DNA of 64,000 bases from Cohnella ginsengisoli (GTDB taxonomy: Bacteria > Bacillota > Bacilli > Paenibacillales > Paenibacillaceae): contig NZ_JAPDHZ010000008.1 in NCBI RefSeq assembly GCF_029525555.1, positions 310,001 through 374,000 of the forward strand. Reading direction: 5' to 3'. This document shows positions 19,012 through 28,382 of the stretch, one piece after another; positions within the stretch are counted from its first letter, which is position 1; every line of letters begins with the position of its first letter. Both the position numbers and the translations under genes were made by a program. Under the pieces are notes generated by a model that was given only the letters and a program-made list of their open reading frames with translations, ran no database searches and was not told the origin of the DNA.

Positions 19012-20412
19012 TTAAGACCGATTGGCGCCCATCCGCTTGCTCCAAGTGAATCGACCCGCGGCATCCTTCATCCGCTCCGACTTGTAAGGGATGAACGGAG
19101 ACAGGTACGGCGTGCCGAACGAATCCATCGACAGCAGGTGAATGTAGACGAAAAAGACGCCGACGATCAAGCCCAGCAGGCCGAAAACCGCCGAGGTGAA
19201 CAACAGCATGAACCGGAGAAAGCGAACCGTCAGCGTCAGCGAGAAATGCGGCACGATAAACGAAGAGATGCCCGTCAGGGCGACGATGATGACCATCGGG
19301 GCGCTCACGATGCCGGCCGTCACCGCGGCGTCCCCGATCACGATCGCGCCGACGATCGAGATCGTCTGTCCGATGACCGACGGGATACGCTGTCCCGCCT
19401 CGCGCATGACCTCGAACGTCACTTCCATGATGAGCGCCTCCACGATCGCGGGGAACGGCACGATATCCCGGCTCGACGCGACGGAGATCAGCAGATTGTA
19501 GGGCATCATTTCCGGGTGGAACGTCGTGATCGCGACGTAGGCCGAAGGCAGAACCAAGCTTAAGCCGAAAAAGACATACCGCAGGATACGGACCCAACTG
19601 CTGTAGAAATACCGCTGGTAGTAGTCTTCCGCGGACTGCATGAACGACAGCAAGGTCGCGGGCGCGATCAGGTTGCTCGGACTTCCGTCCGTCAGCAGCG
19701 CGACCCGCCCTTCGAACAGCGAGGAAGCCACCACGTCGGGTCTTTCCGTATTCAGCATTTTCGGGAACGGGGACGCCAGACGGTCGTCAAGCGCTTCCTC
19801 CAGGAAGCTGCTGCCCGGCACCCGGTTCGTGCGGATCGCTTGCAGCTTCGTCTTGATCGTCTTCACCAGCTCGTCATCGGAGCTCCCCTTCATGTAGAGC
19901 AGCAAGACGGTCGTGCGGGATTCACTGCCGATGACGAACTCCTCGACGACCAGCTTGTCGCTCTTGACGCGCTGGCGGACGAGCGAGAGATTCGTCCAGA
20001 CGTCCTCGACGAACGACTCTTTGGGCCCGCGGATCGTCTTCTCGTTCTCCGAGACCGATACCGAGCGCGCCGCCTTTTGTTGAAAAGGAAACAGCGCGCC
20101 CGTCTCCTGCCCGTCGATGCATAGCAAGGCCTGTCCGTTCAGCAGTCCGTCCAGTGCCGCCTCCGGCGAACGCGTCAGCGAATAAGGGGCAGGAAAATAA
20201 GACCTGCGCTCCAGAATGTCCCCGAGCCGCTCCTCTTCGCTGCCCTTGTACGGCGCGAGCAGCGTGCGAAGCACATGCGTCTGCAGCATTTCCAGATCGA
20301 TCGCATCCGTCATGTAGTAGACCGTGCAGGAAAAGCCGCCCTGTTCGATCTTCTGGGAGACGACATCGGGACGGGTCTTCAGACGATCGTTCAACCACTG
20401 AGCCAGTTCCAT
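19012..20412 (-). CDS. Germinant receptor A subunit (GerAA)
   Basis: About 467 residues, intact. A soluble N-terminal half (ending near SPSNLIAPATLLSFMQSAED) is followed by four to five C-terminal helices (ILRYVFFGLSLVLPSAYVAI, then PAIVEALIMEVTFEVMREAG, a hallmark GerA stretch). The ATG at 20412 has GGAAG 8 nt upstream and replaces a longer upstream reading. It is the first gene of the ger operon. Members form the inner-membrane receptor for nutrient germinants. A sigma-G-like promoter precedes it. Confidence 0.92.
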   Translation of the reverse strand: MELAQWLNDRLKTRPDVVSQKIEQGGFSCTVYYMTDAIDLEMLQTHVLRTLLAPYKGSEEERLGDILERRSYFPAPYSLTRSPEAALDGLLNGQALLCIDGQETGALFPFQQKAARSVSVSENEKTIRGPKESFVEDVWTNLSLVRQRVKSDKLVVEEFVIGSESRTTVLLLYMKGSSDDELVKTIKTKLQAIRTNRVPGSSFLEEALDDRLASPFPKMLNTERPDVVASSLFEGRVALLTDGSPSNLIAPATLLSFMQSAEDYYQRYFYSSWVRILRYVFFGLSLVLPSAYVAITTFHPEMMPYNLLISVASSRDIVPFPAIVEALIMEVTFEVMREAGQRIPSVIGQTISIVGAIVIGDAAVTAGIVSAPMVIIVALTGISSFIVPHFSLTLTVRFLRFMLLFTSAVFGLLGLIVGVFFVYIHLLSMDSFGTPYLSPFIPYKSERMKDAAGRFTWSKRMGANRS

Positions 20413-20436
20413 AGGAGGTCTTCCTTTTTTTGGTAA

Positions 20437-20466
20437 TAGCATCCGCCAGGCCGCCTTTTTTTATGC
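20437..20466 (-). promoter_or_regulatory. Candidate sigma-G promoter of the ger operon
   Basis: On the minus strand GCATA (20466-20462), an 18-bp spacer and GATGCTA (20443-20437) differ from the sigma-G consensus at one -10 position. It lies 25 bp upstream of the gerA ATG. ger operons are forespore genes under sigma-G in Bacillus. Confidence 0.45.
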
Positions 20467-20480
20467 ATAAAATAGGAAAA

Positions 20481-20500
20481 AGGCACCCGTTCGGGTGCCT
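20481..20500 (-). terminator. Intrinsic terminator of the swapped GH3 gene
   Basis: A 9-bp stem (AGGCACCCG / CGGGTGCCT) is followed on the minus strand by TTTTTCC. To its right a 12-bp direct repeat, GAAAGCGTGCTT, occurs twice (20501-20524) before the GH3 stop region. Confidence 0.8.
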
Positions 20501-20576
20501 GAAAGCGTGCTTGAAAGCGTGCTTGAAAGAGGGCTGGGTCAGGGGAAATCGTGCATGGCGGGTGAACCCGCCTCCG

Positions 20577-23373
20577 TCAGAGCGGCCTGAATTCGATCCA
20601 GCCGAGCTCAAGGCCCGGCTTGACGGCTTCCAGCCGCAGCTCGTGCAGGCCGGCCGCAAGCTCGACCTTCGCCAGCTTGTGCAGCATCCACGCGCCGCCG
20701 GTCCCGTTGGTCTGGACGGTCGCGAGCGGCTTGCCGTTCAGCGTCAGGTTGCTCGCGCTCTGCGCGAGCTCGGACTCGGCCGACATGGCGCTCGCGAACA
20801 GCCGGTAGACGCCGGCTTGCTCTACCTGGATGTAGGTCGCGCCTGCGGCATCCGGCACGATCCGCGCGCCGTCCGCCAGCGCCTGGGCGCTTTGCGCTTG
20901 CTCCGCGGCAGGGGCGGTCAACGCCTGGAAGGCTTCGACCGTCTCCTGTGTCGCCTTGTCCCGGGCGCCGACCGGCGCGCGCAGGATGAAGCCGAGGATG
21001 TTCGACGCGGACCGCTGGAGCTCGCCCCTCGTGAGCGTGCCGTCTGCCAGCGCCTCGATCGTGTTGTCTCCGTAGGCGTTGGTCTCCGCCCCGTAGTTGC
21101 TGACGACCATATACAGATCGTTCTGCGCGCGCACCATCCAATTCGTGTATTTGCGGTCCGGGGCGCCGCCGTTCGCGGCGTCGTTCATGACGGCCCACCA
21201 GTCCGTCATGACGATGCCCTTGAAGCCCCACTCGCCGCGCAGGATCGTCGTGTTCAGGTCGTAGTTCGAAGCCGCCCAATGCCCGTTGATCGGATTGTAC
21301 GACGTCATGACCGAATTGGCGCCGCCCTCCCTGACCGCGATCTCGAAGCCCTTGAGATAAATCTCGCGCAGCGCGCGCTCCGATACGACGGCGTCCACCT
21401 TGCTCCGGTGCTGCTCCTGGTTATTGCAAGCGAAGTGCTTGAGCGTGGCGTTCGAGCCGCCCTTCATGATCCCCCGCACGCAGGCCGCTGCGAAGGCGCC
21501 CGAGATGAGCGAATCTTCGGAAAAGTATTCGAAGTTGCGCCCGTTAAGCGGGCTCCGCCGGATGTTGAGTCCCGGTCCGAGGAGCGTGTCGATCTCGTTG
21601 CGGACGAGCTCTTGGCCCTCCAGGACGTACAGCTCCTCGACGAGCGCCGCGTTCCAGGTCGCCGCGAGCAGCGTCCCGATCGACACCTGCGTCGCCTTGT
21701 GGCCGCTGTCCATGCGGATGCCGGACGGCCCGTCCGACGTGCAGGCGACCGGGATGCCATAGCCGAGCAGGCTGTCGGTCACCCCGCCGAAGGCCGAAGC
21801 CGTCCCCGGCGTGACCAGCGGGCTGCTCATGCCTTCGCCGCGGACGAGCGCGGCCAGATCTTCGTCGCCGAGCTGCGCGACGAAGGCTTCCAAGCCGACC
21901 TTGCCGTCGCGGACGTCCCTCAGCTTGTAGCCGCGGTCCCCGGTCTGCGCGAGCGCCTGAGGCAGGCGGCTCTCGATGCGGTCCGCCAGCGAGATCTTGC
22001 GCTGCGGCGCGTCCTCGAAGACGAGCTCGTAAGCGCCGTCCGCCCGGCGCGCGCCAGGCTTCATCCGCGAGAGGCTCGCGGTCGGGGCCATCGCCTCCTC
22101 GAGCTGCTGCACGACGCGCAGCGCGTCGACGACGTAGCCGGCTTCCCCCCTCGAAGCGGATGACCGCGGCCTTCTTCACGCTGGTTCCCACATGGAAGAG
22201 ATAGGTTCCCGCCTCCAGCACGTAGGCGGAAGCATGACCCGTGGCGCCGGCGTCGTCGTAGGCGGCCATCGCGCGGACGGGGAAGCGGACGGTCAGGCGC
22301 TGCGATTCGCCGGGCTGAAGCAGATCGGTCTTGGCGAAGGCGGCGAGCGCTCGGGCCGGTCGGCCCAGTAAGCCTTGCGGCGCCTCGACGTACAGCTGCA
22401 CGACCTCTTTGCCGGCGTAGACCGCGCCCGTGTTCGTCACGACGACATCGACGGCGATGGCGGCTTCGCCCTCGGCCTCGATCAGACGGGCGTCTTCCGC
22501 CGCGAGGCCGAACGTCGTGTACGACAGTCCGTAGCCGAACTCGAACTGCACGCGGTCCGGGCAGAACGTCTCGAAGTACCGGTAGCCGACGTAGATGTCT
22601 TCCTGGTACAGGTTGGCGAGCTCGTTGCCGTAGTTGCGGGTGGACGGATAATCCGCCAACGCGTAGGCGATCGTGTCGGTCAGCTTGCCGCTCGGCGTCA
22701 CGTCGCCGGCCAGCACGTCGGCGATCGCGTTGCCTCCCTCCATGCCGCCGTGCCAAGCATAGACGACGCCGGCGATCGGATGGGCGTACGCTTCGTCGTC
22801 CAGCCAGCTCATGTCGACGATATTGGACACGTTCAGCACGACGATCGTCTGCTCGAAGCGCGCCGTCACCTGCCGGAGCATCGACCGTTCCTCGTCCGTT
22901 AGCAGGTAGCTGCCCGGTTTGTCCGCATTGTCCTGATCCTCGCCCGCCGTGCGGCCGATGACGACGATCGCCTTGTTCGAGACGCGCCTAGCTTCGGCCA
23001 CAAGCTCGGCCGTCAATGGCATCTCGCGCTGATGCCAAGGCTCGGCCGCCCAGCCGCCCCCGCCGTTGTCGAACGGGTTCTGCTCGATCCACCGCTCGTA
23101 GGCGGCCGCGAGCGTCTCATTGACCGCGACGTTTTCCTTGCCGCGGAGGCCGTCCAGCAGGTTCGTCGTATAGGACACATGGACGCTGCCGCCCGAGCCC
23201 GTGCCGCTGCGGTAGTAGTTCACTTGGATTCTCCCGAATACGGAGACGTGGTCCCCTTGGCGCAGGGGCAGCGCCTGGCCCTCATTCTTTAGCAGTACCG
23301 CGCCTTCCGTCGCTACCGTGCGGCTGAACGCCGCGAAGCCCTCCAATGGAACGCCGATCATCGATGTCGTCAT
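20577..23373 (-). CDS. Domain-swapped GH3 beta-glycosidase (frameshifted)
   Basis: About 930 residues with the GH3 order reversed. Residues ~1-230 are the alpha/beta C-domain (EGAVLLKNEGQALPLRQGD, VVYAWHGGMEGGNAIADVL). Then comes a fibronectin-III-like domain (VVVTNTGAVYAGKEVVQLYV), then the TIM-barrel domain (TSDGPSGIRMD, NGRNFEYFSEDS, ATLKHFACNNQEQHR) with the nucleophile Asp in GIVMTDWWAV. A ~130-residue carbohydrate-binding-like tail ends the protein. The same order is known from Ruminococcus and Butyrivibrio beta-glucosidases. The frame breaks at a run of six C (22145-22150). No signal peptide, so cytoplasmic. Its ATG overlaps the lacI stop (ATGA). Confidence 0.87.
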
Positions 23374-24357
23374 TTCGTATCCTCCTTAAGTTGTCCGACT
23401 GATTCGCCTTCAACCAACCGTACGTAGATCCGCTCCTGCTCCACGGGCCTCCCCCTCGATCATCTTCAGCAGCTGTTCGGCGGCAAGCGCGCCCCACTTG
23501 CGCTTCGAGTAGTCGATCGTGGCCAGCCTCGGCTGCATGTATTGCGCGAGCTCGATATTGTCGTAGCCGACTACGTGGACGTCCCGTCCGATCTGAAGCG
23601 AGGTCTGCGTCCTTAAGTAATCGCACAGGCCGATCGCCATCTCGTCGTTCAGGCAGAACACGCCGACCGGCCCCTCCCGCGCGGCCTCCGCGATCCGCGG
23701 ACCCGCGGCGTAGCCGGACGCCTTGTCGAAGGCGCCCGGGAGCTCCTCGAGGCTCGCCTCCGGCGCGCGCTCGACCGCCTGCCTGACCGCGCGCATCCGC
23801 TGCCGCGCGTCGAAGGCCGACTCCGGCCCGCCCACGGCGCAGATTCGGCTGAGCCCCTGCCCTAGCAGATGCTCCACGGCCAGCGTCGCCCCCGCTTTGT
23901 TGTCGAGCAGCACCTGGTTGACGTTGGCATGCTCGAGCTCGCGGTCGAGTACGACCAGCTTGTGCCCGCGATCCGCATAGCCGAGCAGCTCCTCGTCGGC
24001 GAACGTCGCGTCGAGGATGATCGCCCCGTCGAACGCCCGCTCGGGGATCATCCGGTGAGACCGGCGTCCGCTGCAGACGATGAGATCATAGTCTCTGCGG
24101 TTCAGCTCCTCCTTAAGTCCGAACAGCAGATCACCGTAGAAGTGGCCGCTGAAGTCCGTGAGAAAGACGCCGACAAGCATCGTCTCCCGCTTCTTCAGCA
24201 TGCGGGCCGCCCGGTTGGGCACGTAGCCCAGCTCGTTCGCGATGGACTGGATCCGGTCCGCGGTCTCCTTCGTGATCCGGTCGCTGCCGTTCAGCGCGTA
24301 CGATACCGTGGAGATCGAGACCTTCGCCGCGCTGGCGATATCCTTGATGCTGACCAA
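23370..24357 (-). CDS. LacI family repressor of the GH3 locus (frameshifted near end)
   Basis: About 329 residues. Residues 1-55 are the LacI HTH and hinge (IKDIASAAKVSISTVSYALN, then RITKETADRIQSIANELGYV, NRAARML). A periplasmic-binding-like sugar domain follows. One indel near 23446-23456 diverts the last ~30 residues; the corrected tail VEQERIYVRLVEGESVGQL ends in TGA at 23370, overlapping the ATG of the GH3 gene. It is co-transcribed with the swapped GH3 and divergent from the second GH3, whose promoter carries matching palindromes. The inducer is probably an oligosaccharide or its product. Confidence 0.9.
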
Positions 24358-24447
24358 GCTTTCCCACTCCTTTTCTCGAAGCCCCGATTAGCGATATTAG
24401 AAAATTAGCGAACGATGATAGTCATAGTTGCGGATAAGCGTAGTTGC

Positions 24448-24457
24448 GAAACGTTTC
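24448..24457. promoter_or_regulatory. LacI operator, lacI-proximal
   Basis: Perfect palindrome GAAACGTTTC, identical to the one at 24599-24608, lies 90 bp upstream of the lacI ATG. Two half-sites (GAAACG) occur between them near 24466 and 24531. Two full operators 151 bp apart would allow looping repression of both directions. Confidence 0.65.
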
Positions 24458-24562
24458 AATTTACTCGAAACGAGGTCAAAACATCAAAGAATGCGCCCTA
24501 CGTCAGATGCCATTCTTTAAATTTATCCGAAACGCACACCGTAATCAACAGAAAATATAGGT

Positions 24563-24608
24563 TTGACGCCTGCCGAAAGCAGAATTATACTATCCGTAGA
24601 AACGTTTC
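24563..24608 (+). promoter_or_regulatory. Sigma-A promoter with downstream LacI operator for GH3
   Basis: TTGACG (24563-24568), a 17-bp spacer and TATACT (24586-24591) form a strong vegetative promoter. The operator GAAACGTTTC (24599-24608) covers the expected transcription start, the classic steric-block position. Confidence 0.8.
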
Positions 24609-24648
24609 GATAAACCGTTATCATCCTAGAAAGAGGGTTATATCAGTC

Positions 24649-26856
24649 ATGTCCGATTCTAAAGCCCCTTCGTCTTCTTCGTCTCAAGAAAAGCTGCCTC
24701 TGCACGTCTACCTCGAACGGATGACCCTGGACGAAAAGATCGCCCAGCTGATCCAACTGGCCGTTCCCTTCTTCGAAGGCGCGTCGGATGCCGGCTTGAT
24801 CACCGGTCCGATGGCCTCGCTCGGCATCGGCGAGGATACGGTGCGGGGCGCAGGCTCCGTGCTCGGCATGGCCGGCGCGCAGGAGACGATCAACGTCCAG
24901 CGCAAGCATCTCGAGCACAATCGCCTGGGCATCCCCCTCCTCATGATGGCCGACATCGTGCATGGCTTCAAGACGATCTTCCCCGTGCCGCTGGCCATCG
25001 GCTGCTCGTGGGATCTCGCGCTCGCGGAGCGCAGCGCGGAGATCGCCGCCAAGGAAGCGTCCGTGTCCGGCGTCCACGTCACGTACGCCCCGATGGTCGA
25101 CCTCGTACGCGATCCCCGCTGGGGCCGGGTCATGGAGTCGACGGGCGAGGATCCGTATTTGAACGCGCTGTTCGCGAGAGCGTTCGTCCGCGGCTTCCAG
25201 GGCGACGACTTGTCGGGCGACCTCGATCGGGTGGCGGCCTGCGTCAAGCACTTCGCCGCCTACGGCGCGGCCGAAGCCGGACGCGACTACAACACCGTCG
25301 ACCTGTCGGCGCGCCAACTTCGCGAGTTCTACCTGCCGGCGTACAAAGCCGCGCTCGACGAAGGCTGCGAGATGGTGATGACGTCGTTCAACACGGTCGA
25401 CGGCGTCCCGGCCACGGGCAATGTACCGCTCATGCGCAAGCTGCTGCGGGAGGAATGGGGATTCGACGGCGTGCTCATCTCCGACTGGGGCGCGGTCAAG
25501 GAGCTGATCGCCCACGGCATCGCCGAGGACGAGCGCGAGGCCGCGCTGAAGGCGATGAAGGCCGGCGTCGACATCGAGATGATGACGTCGTGCTACGCGA
25601 AGCATCTATCCGAGCTGATCGAGGCCGGCGAAGTGGACATTGCGCTCATCGACGAAGCGGTCATGCGCATCCTGCAGCTCAAGGACAAGCTCGGCCTGTT
25701 CGAAAATCCGTACCGCGCGGCCGATCCCGAACGGGAGAAGGAGATCGTGTTCAGCGACGCGCACCGCGCGGCCGCGCTGGAGCTGGCGCGCAAGTCGTGC
25801 GTGCTGCTGAAAAACGACGGCGTCCTGCCGCTGTCGCCCGCGCTTAAAGTGGCGGTCGTCGGTCCGTTCGCCCGCAGCGGCGACCTGCTGGGACCGTGGT
25901 CGTGGACCGGGTCGCAGGACGCGGTCGTCCGCGTGTCCGAAGCGATCCGCGCCAAGGCGTCGACGCCTGGCGCGGTGACCGTCGCCGAAGGCTGCGGCAT
26001 CGAGACCGAATCGACCGAGGCGCAGCTGCTTGAACTCGAGGCCGCCGCGCAGGGCGCCGACGTCATCGTGCTCGCGCTCGGCGAGCACTCCGACATGAGC
26101 GGCGAAGCCGGCTGCCGGGCGGACATCCGGCTGCCCGAGGCGCAGCTCGCGCTGATTCGCCGCATCAAGACGTTCGGCAAGCCGGTCGTGGCCGTGCTGT
26201 TCAACGGCCGGCCGCTCGACTTGAACGGCGTGCTGGACAAGGCCGATGCCGTGCTGGAAGCTTGGTTCCCCGGATCGGAAGGCGGCACGGCGGTGGCCGA
26301 CCTGCTCTACGGCGACGCCAATCCGTCGGGCCGCCTGACGATGTCCTTCCCGTACAGCGTCGGCCAGGTGCCGGTGTACTACAACGCCTTTAACACCGGG
26401 CGGCCTCAAGGCGCGCCGGACGCGCAGGTTCGCTACGTATCCCAATACCTGGACATCCCGAACGAGCCGCTGCTGCCGTTCGGCTATGGATTGGGCTACG
26501 CCGCTTTCGAATACGGCGAAGCCGCGCTGTCCGCGGACGTGATGACGCCGGATGCGCCGATCAGGCTCACCGTGCGCGTCGCCAACGTCGGCCAGGTGGC
26601 CGGCGTCGAGACCGTCCAGCTCTATGTCCGCGACATCGCGGGCGAGGTCGTCCGGCCGGTCAAGGAGCTCAAGGGCTTCCGCCAGGTCGAGCTGCAGCCG
26701 GGCGAGAGCGCCGAGGTCGCGTTCGAGCTGAGCGAGAGCCAGCTCCGGTACTATCACCCGGACCTGACGCACGCGAGCGACGCCGGCGCGTTCCTCGCGA
26801 TGGTCGGCCCGAACAGCCGGGACGTCGCGTCGCTGCCGTTCAAGCTCGTCAAGTAA
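24649..26856 (+). CDS. GH3 beta-glucosidase/beta-xylosidase, BglX-like
   Basis: 735 residues, intact. The frame is open upstream through the promoter, so the ATG at 24649 is chosen (MSDSKAPSSSSSQEK), with GAGGG 12 nt upstream. Conventional GH3 order: TIM barrel (MTLDEKIAQLIQLAVPFFEG, DPRWGRVMESTGEDP, CVKHFAAYGAAEAGRDYN) with nucleophile Asp in GVLISDWGAV; C-domain (KSCVLLKNDGVLPL, LGEHSDMSGEAGCRADIRLP); fibronectin-III tail (VANVGQVAGVETVQLYVRD). It has no signal peptide, so it likely acts on imported oligosaccharides. It is paired with the swapped GH3 under LacI control, next to sugar ABC genes. Confidence 0.92.
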   Translation: MSDSKAPSSSSSQEKLPLHVYLERMTLDEKIAQLIQLAVPFFEGASDAGLITGPMASLGIGEDTVRGAGSVLGMAGAQETINVQRKHLEHNRLGIPLLMMADIVHGFKTIFPVPLAIGCSWDLALAERSAEIAAKEASVSGVHVTYAPMVDLVRDPRWGRVMESTGEDPYLNALFARAFVRGFQGDDLSGDLDRVAACVKHFAAYGAAEAGRDYNTVDLSARQLREFYLPAYKAALDEGCEMVMTSFNTVDGVPATGNVPLMRKLLREEWGFDGVLISDWGAVKELIAHGIAEDEREAALKAMKAGVDIEMMTSCYAKHLSELIEAGEVDIALIDEAVMRILQLKDKLGLFENPYRAADPEREKEIVFSDAHRAAALELARKSCVLLKNDGVLPLSPALKVAVVGPFARSGDLLGPWSWTGSQDAVVRVSEAIRAKASTPGAVTVAEGCGIETESTEAQLLELEAAAQGADVIVLALGEHSDMSGEAGCRADIRLPEAQLALIRRIKTFGKPVVAVLFNGRPLDLNGVLDKADAVLEAWFPGSEGGTAVADLLYGDANPSGRLTMSFPYSVGQVPVYYNAFNTGRPQGAPDAQVRYVSQYLDIPNEPLLPFGYGLGYAAFEYGEAALSADVMTPDAPIRLTVRVANVGQVAGVETVQLYVRDIAGEVVRPVKELKGFRQVELQPGESAEVAFELSESQLRYYHPDLTHASDAGAFLAMVGPNSRDVASLPFKLVK

Positions 26857-26858
26857 AT

Positions 26859-26899
26859 AAAGGAAAGCCCTCGGAGCGCGCTCCTGAGGGCTTTCCTTT
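26859..26899 (+). terminator. Intrinsic terminator after GH3
   Basis: A 14-bp perfect stem, AAAGGAAAGCCCTC / GAGGGCTTTCCTTT, with a 13-nt loop, starts 3 bp after the stop codon. Confidence 0.85.
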
Positions 26900-27214
26900 G
26901 CAGGGGTTATGGGCTACGCTGGAGTTTCTGGCCGGGAATGCATGCCGGGTGCAACTGACGGCCGATTCGTCGAACCTCGAAGCAGGCATTACGCAAGCAT
27001 GATGCCGCCAACCGTCTGTCCCCAATACAACGGGCAGTCGGCGTCACGCCGCAGCATACGTCCGCTTCTCGGCTTTCGACTAACATTGCCCTTTATATTG
27101 TGCATAAGTGCGAACGGTTACTTAAAAGCAGCAGCGTAGACGTGGATACGGCGCGGACGGCGTACTTTGCGGGAGGAGAGGCTTTTCGGCAGGCACATAC
27201 TTCTGTGCTACGGG

Positions 27215-27370
27215 TGATTAAAGCGCCGCTTTTGGCAGCTATCGGCCCACTGCAGCGGGGCTGCGCGCCTTTTAGCGGAACCTTCTTCCGCTATCGGCAC
27301 ACTTCGGCGGGGCTGCGTACCTTTTAGCGGAACTTTCTTCCGCTATCGGCATACAGCAGCGGGGCTGCGC
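27215..27370. repeat. 52-bp tandem repeat array, family C
   Basis: Two full hairpin units have TAGCGGAA-(5 nt)-TTCCGCTA at 27273-27293 and 27325-27345, 52 bp apart, with a degenerate copy 52 bp upstream (27221). Between hairpins lies CGGCA...GCGGGGCTGCGC. It occupies most of the ~590-bp gap between the GH3 terminator and the permease gene; I see no gene in that gap. Confidence 0.8.
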
Positions 27371-27493
27371 ACCATTTCGCCATCGCACCTCGCTCTACCT
27401 GCTCGCCGCCCGCTGGCACAGCTCCGCCGCCAGCTCCCGCAGCAAACAAAGCGCGCCCGGCTCGGCCGGACGCGCCTCTCTCGCGCAAACTGT

Positions 27494-28366
27494 TTATTCT
27501 TTCACCGCGCCGATGACGATGCCTTTGACGAAGTAGCGCTGCAGGAACGGGTACACGATCAGGATCGGCAGCGCGCCGATGAAGATCTGGGACGCCCGCA
27601 GCGTGCGCTGGGACAAGCCTACGATCGCGGCCGGGTCGAACTTGGTCATGTCCGCCTGGACGATGATCGTCTGCATGAAGCTGGCGAGCGGCAGCTTGGC
27701 GGCGTCCTTCATGTAGATGAGGCCGTCGAAGTACGCGTTCCAGTGGCCGACCATCGTGAAGAGGGACACGGTCGCGAGCGACGGCAGGGAGACCGGCAGG
27801 TACACGGACCAGAAGGTCCGCACGTGGCCTGCGCCGTCGATGAACGCCGCCTCCTCAAGCTCCTTCGGCACGGAACGGAAGAAGTTGAGGAGCAGGATGA
27901 TGTTGTAGACGGCGACCAGGCCCGGCAGGATGAGGGCGAACAGGTTGTTGATCAGGTGCAGCTTCAGGATCAAAATGTAGCTTGGAATAAGCCCGCCCGG
28001 GAACAGCATCGTGACGACGAAAAACCATAGATATACGTTGCGCGCCCGGAACACCCGCGTGTCCTTGGACAGCGCGTACGCGGCGATCGCGTTCACGAGC
28101 ATGCCGAGCGCCGTGCCGAGCACCGTCCGCTCGATGGAGATCCAGAGCGATCTGAGGAAGTTGGCGTTGCGGAACGTCTTCTCGTACGCCTCGAACGTCA
28201 GTCCCTTGGGCCAGAGCGTGACCAGCCCCGCATTGGCCGCGGCGCTGGAGCTGAGCGACACCATCAGCAGGTGGAACATCGGCAGGAGGCAGAGGATCGC
28301 GATCGCGAGCAGCACCGTATTGTTGAATGCGCTGAACACGCGGTAAGATAGCGTTTTATGATACAC
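27494..28366 (-). CDS. Sugar ABC transporter permease, LplC/CarB-like
   Basis: 290 residues, six helices. The EAA loop reads EELEEAAFIDGAGHVRTFWS, and the C-terminus QRYFVKGIVIGAVKE is characteristic of LplC-type permeases in Paenibacillaceae. It pairs with the LplB-like gene 16 bp upstream to form the membrane channel for an oligosaccharide, using a lipoprotein binding protein (33019-34737) and an ATPase encoded elsewhere, as is usual for this group. It is the second gene of a minus-strand operon divergent from its probable regulators. Confidence 0.9.
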   Translation of the reverse strand: MYHKTLSYRVFSAFNNTVLLAIAILCLLPMFHLLMVSLSSSAAANAGLVTLWPKGLTFEAYEKTFRNANFLRSLWISIERTVLGTALGMLVNAIAAYALSKDTRVFRARNVYLWFFVVTMLFPGGLIPSYILILKLHLINNLFALILPGLVAVYNIILLLNFFRSVPKELEEAAFIDGAGHVRTFWSVYLPVSLPSLATVSLFTMVGHWNAYFDGLIYMKDAAKLPLASFMQTIIVQADMTKFDPAAIVGLSQRTLRASQIFIGALPILIVYPFLQRYFVKGIVIGAVKE

Positions 28367-28382
28367 GAGGCTTCGCCCCTTT

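Noticed and set aside
20501..20524. GAAAGCGTGCTT direct repeats as regulator sites of the ger operon
   Set aside because: They lie upstream of the terminator of the opposite gene and beyond the likely ger promoter; two 12-bp copies alone are weak evidence.
24448..24608. CcpA cre sites in the GH3 intergenic region
   Set aside because: GAAACGTTTC lacks the TGNAANCGN layout; a dedicated LacI operator explains the two identical palindromes better.
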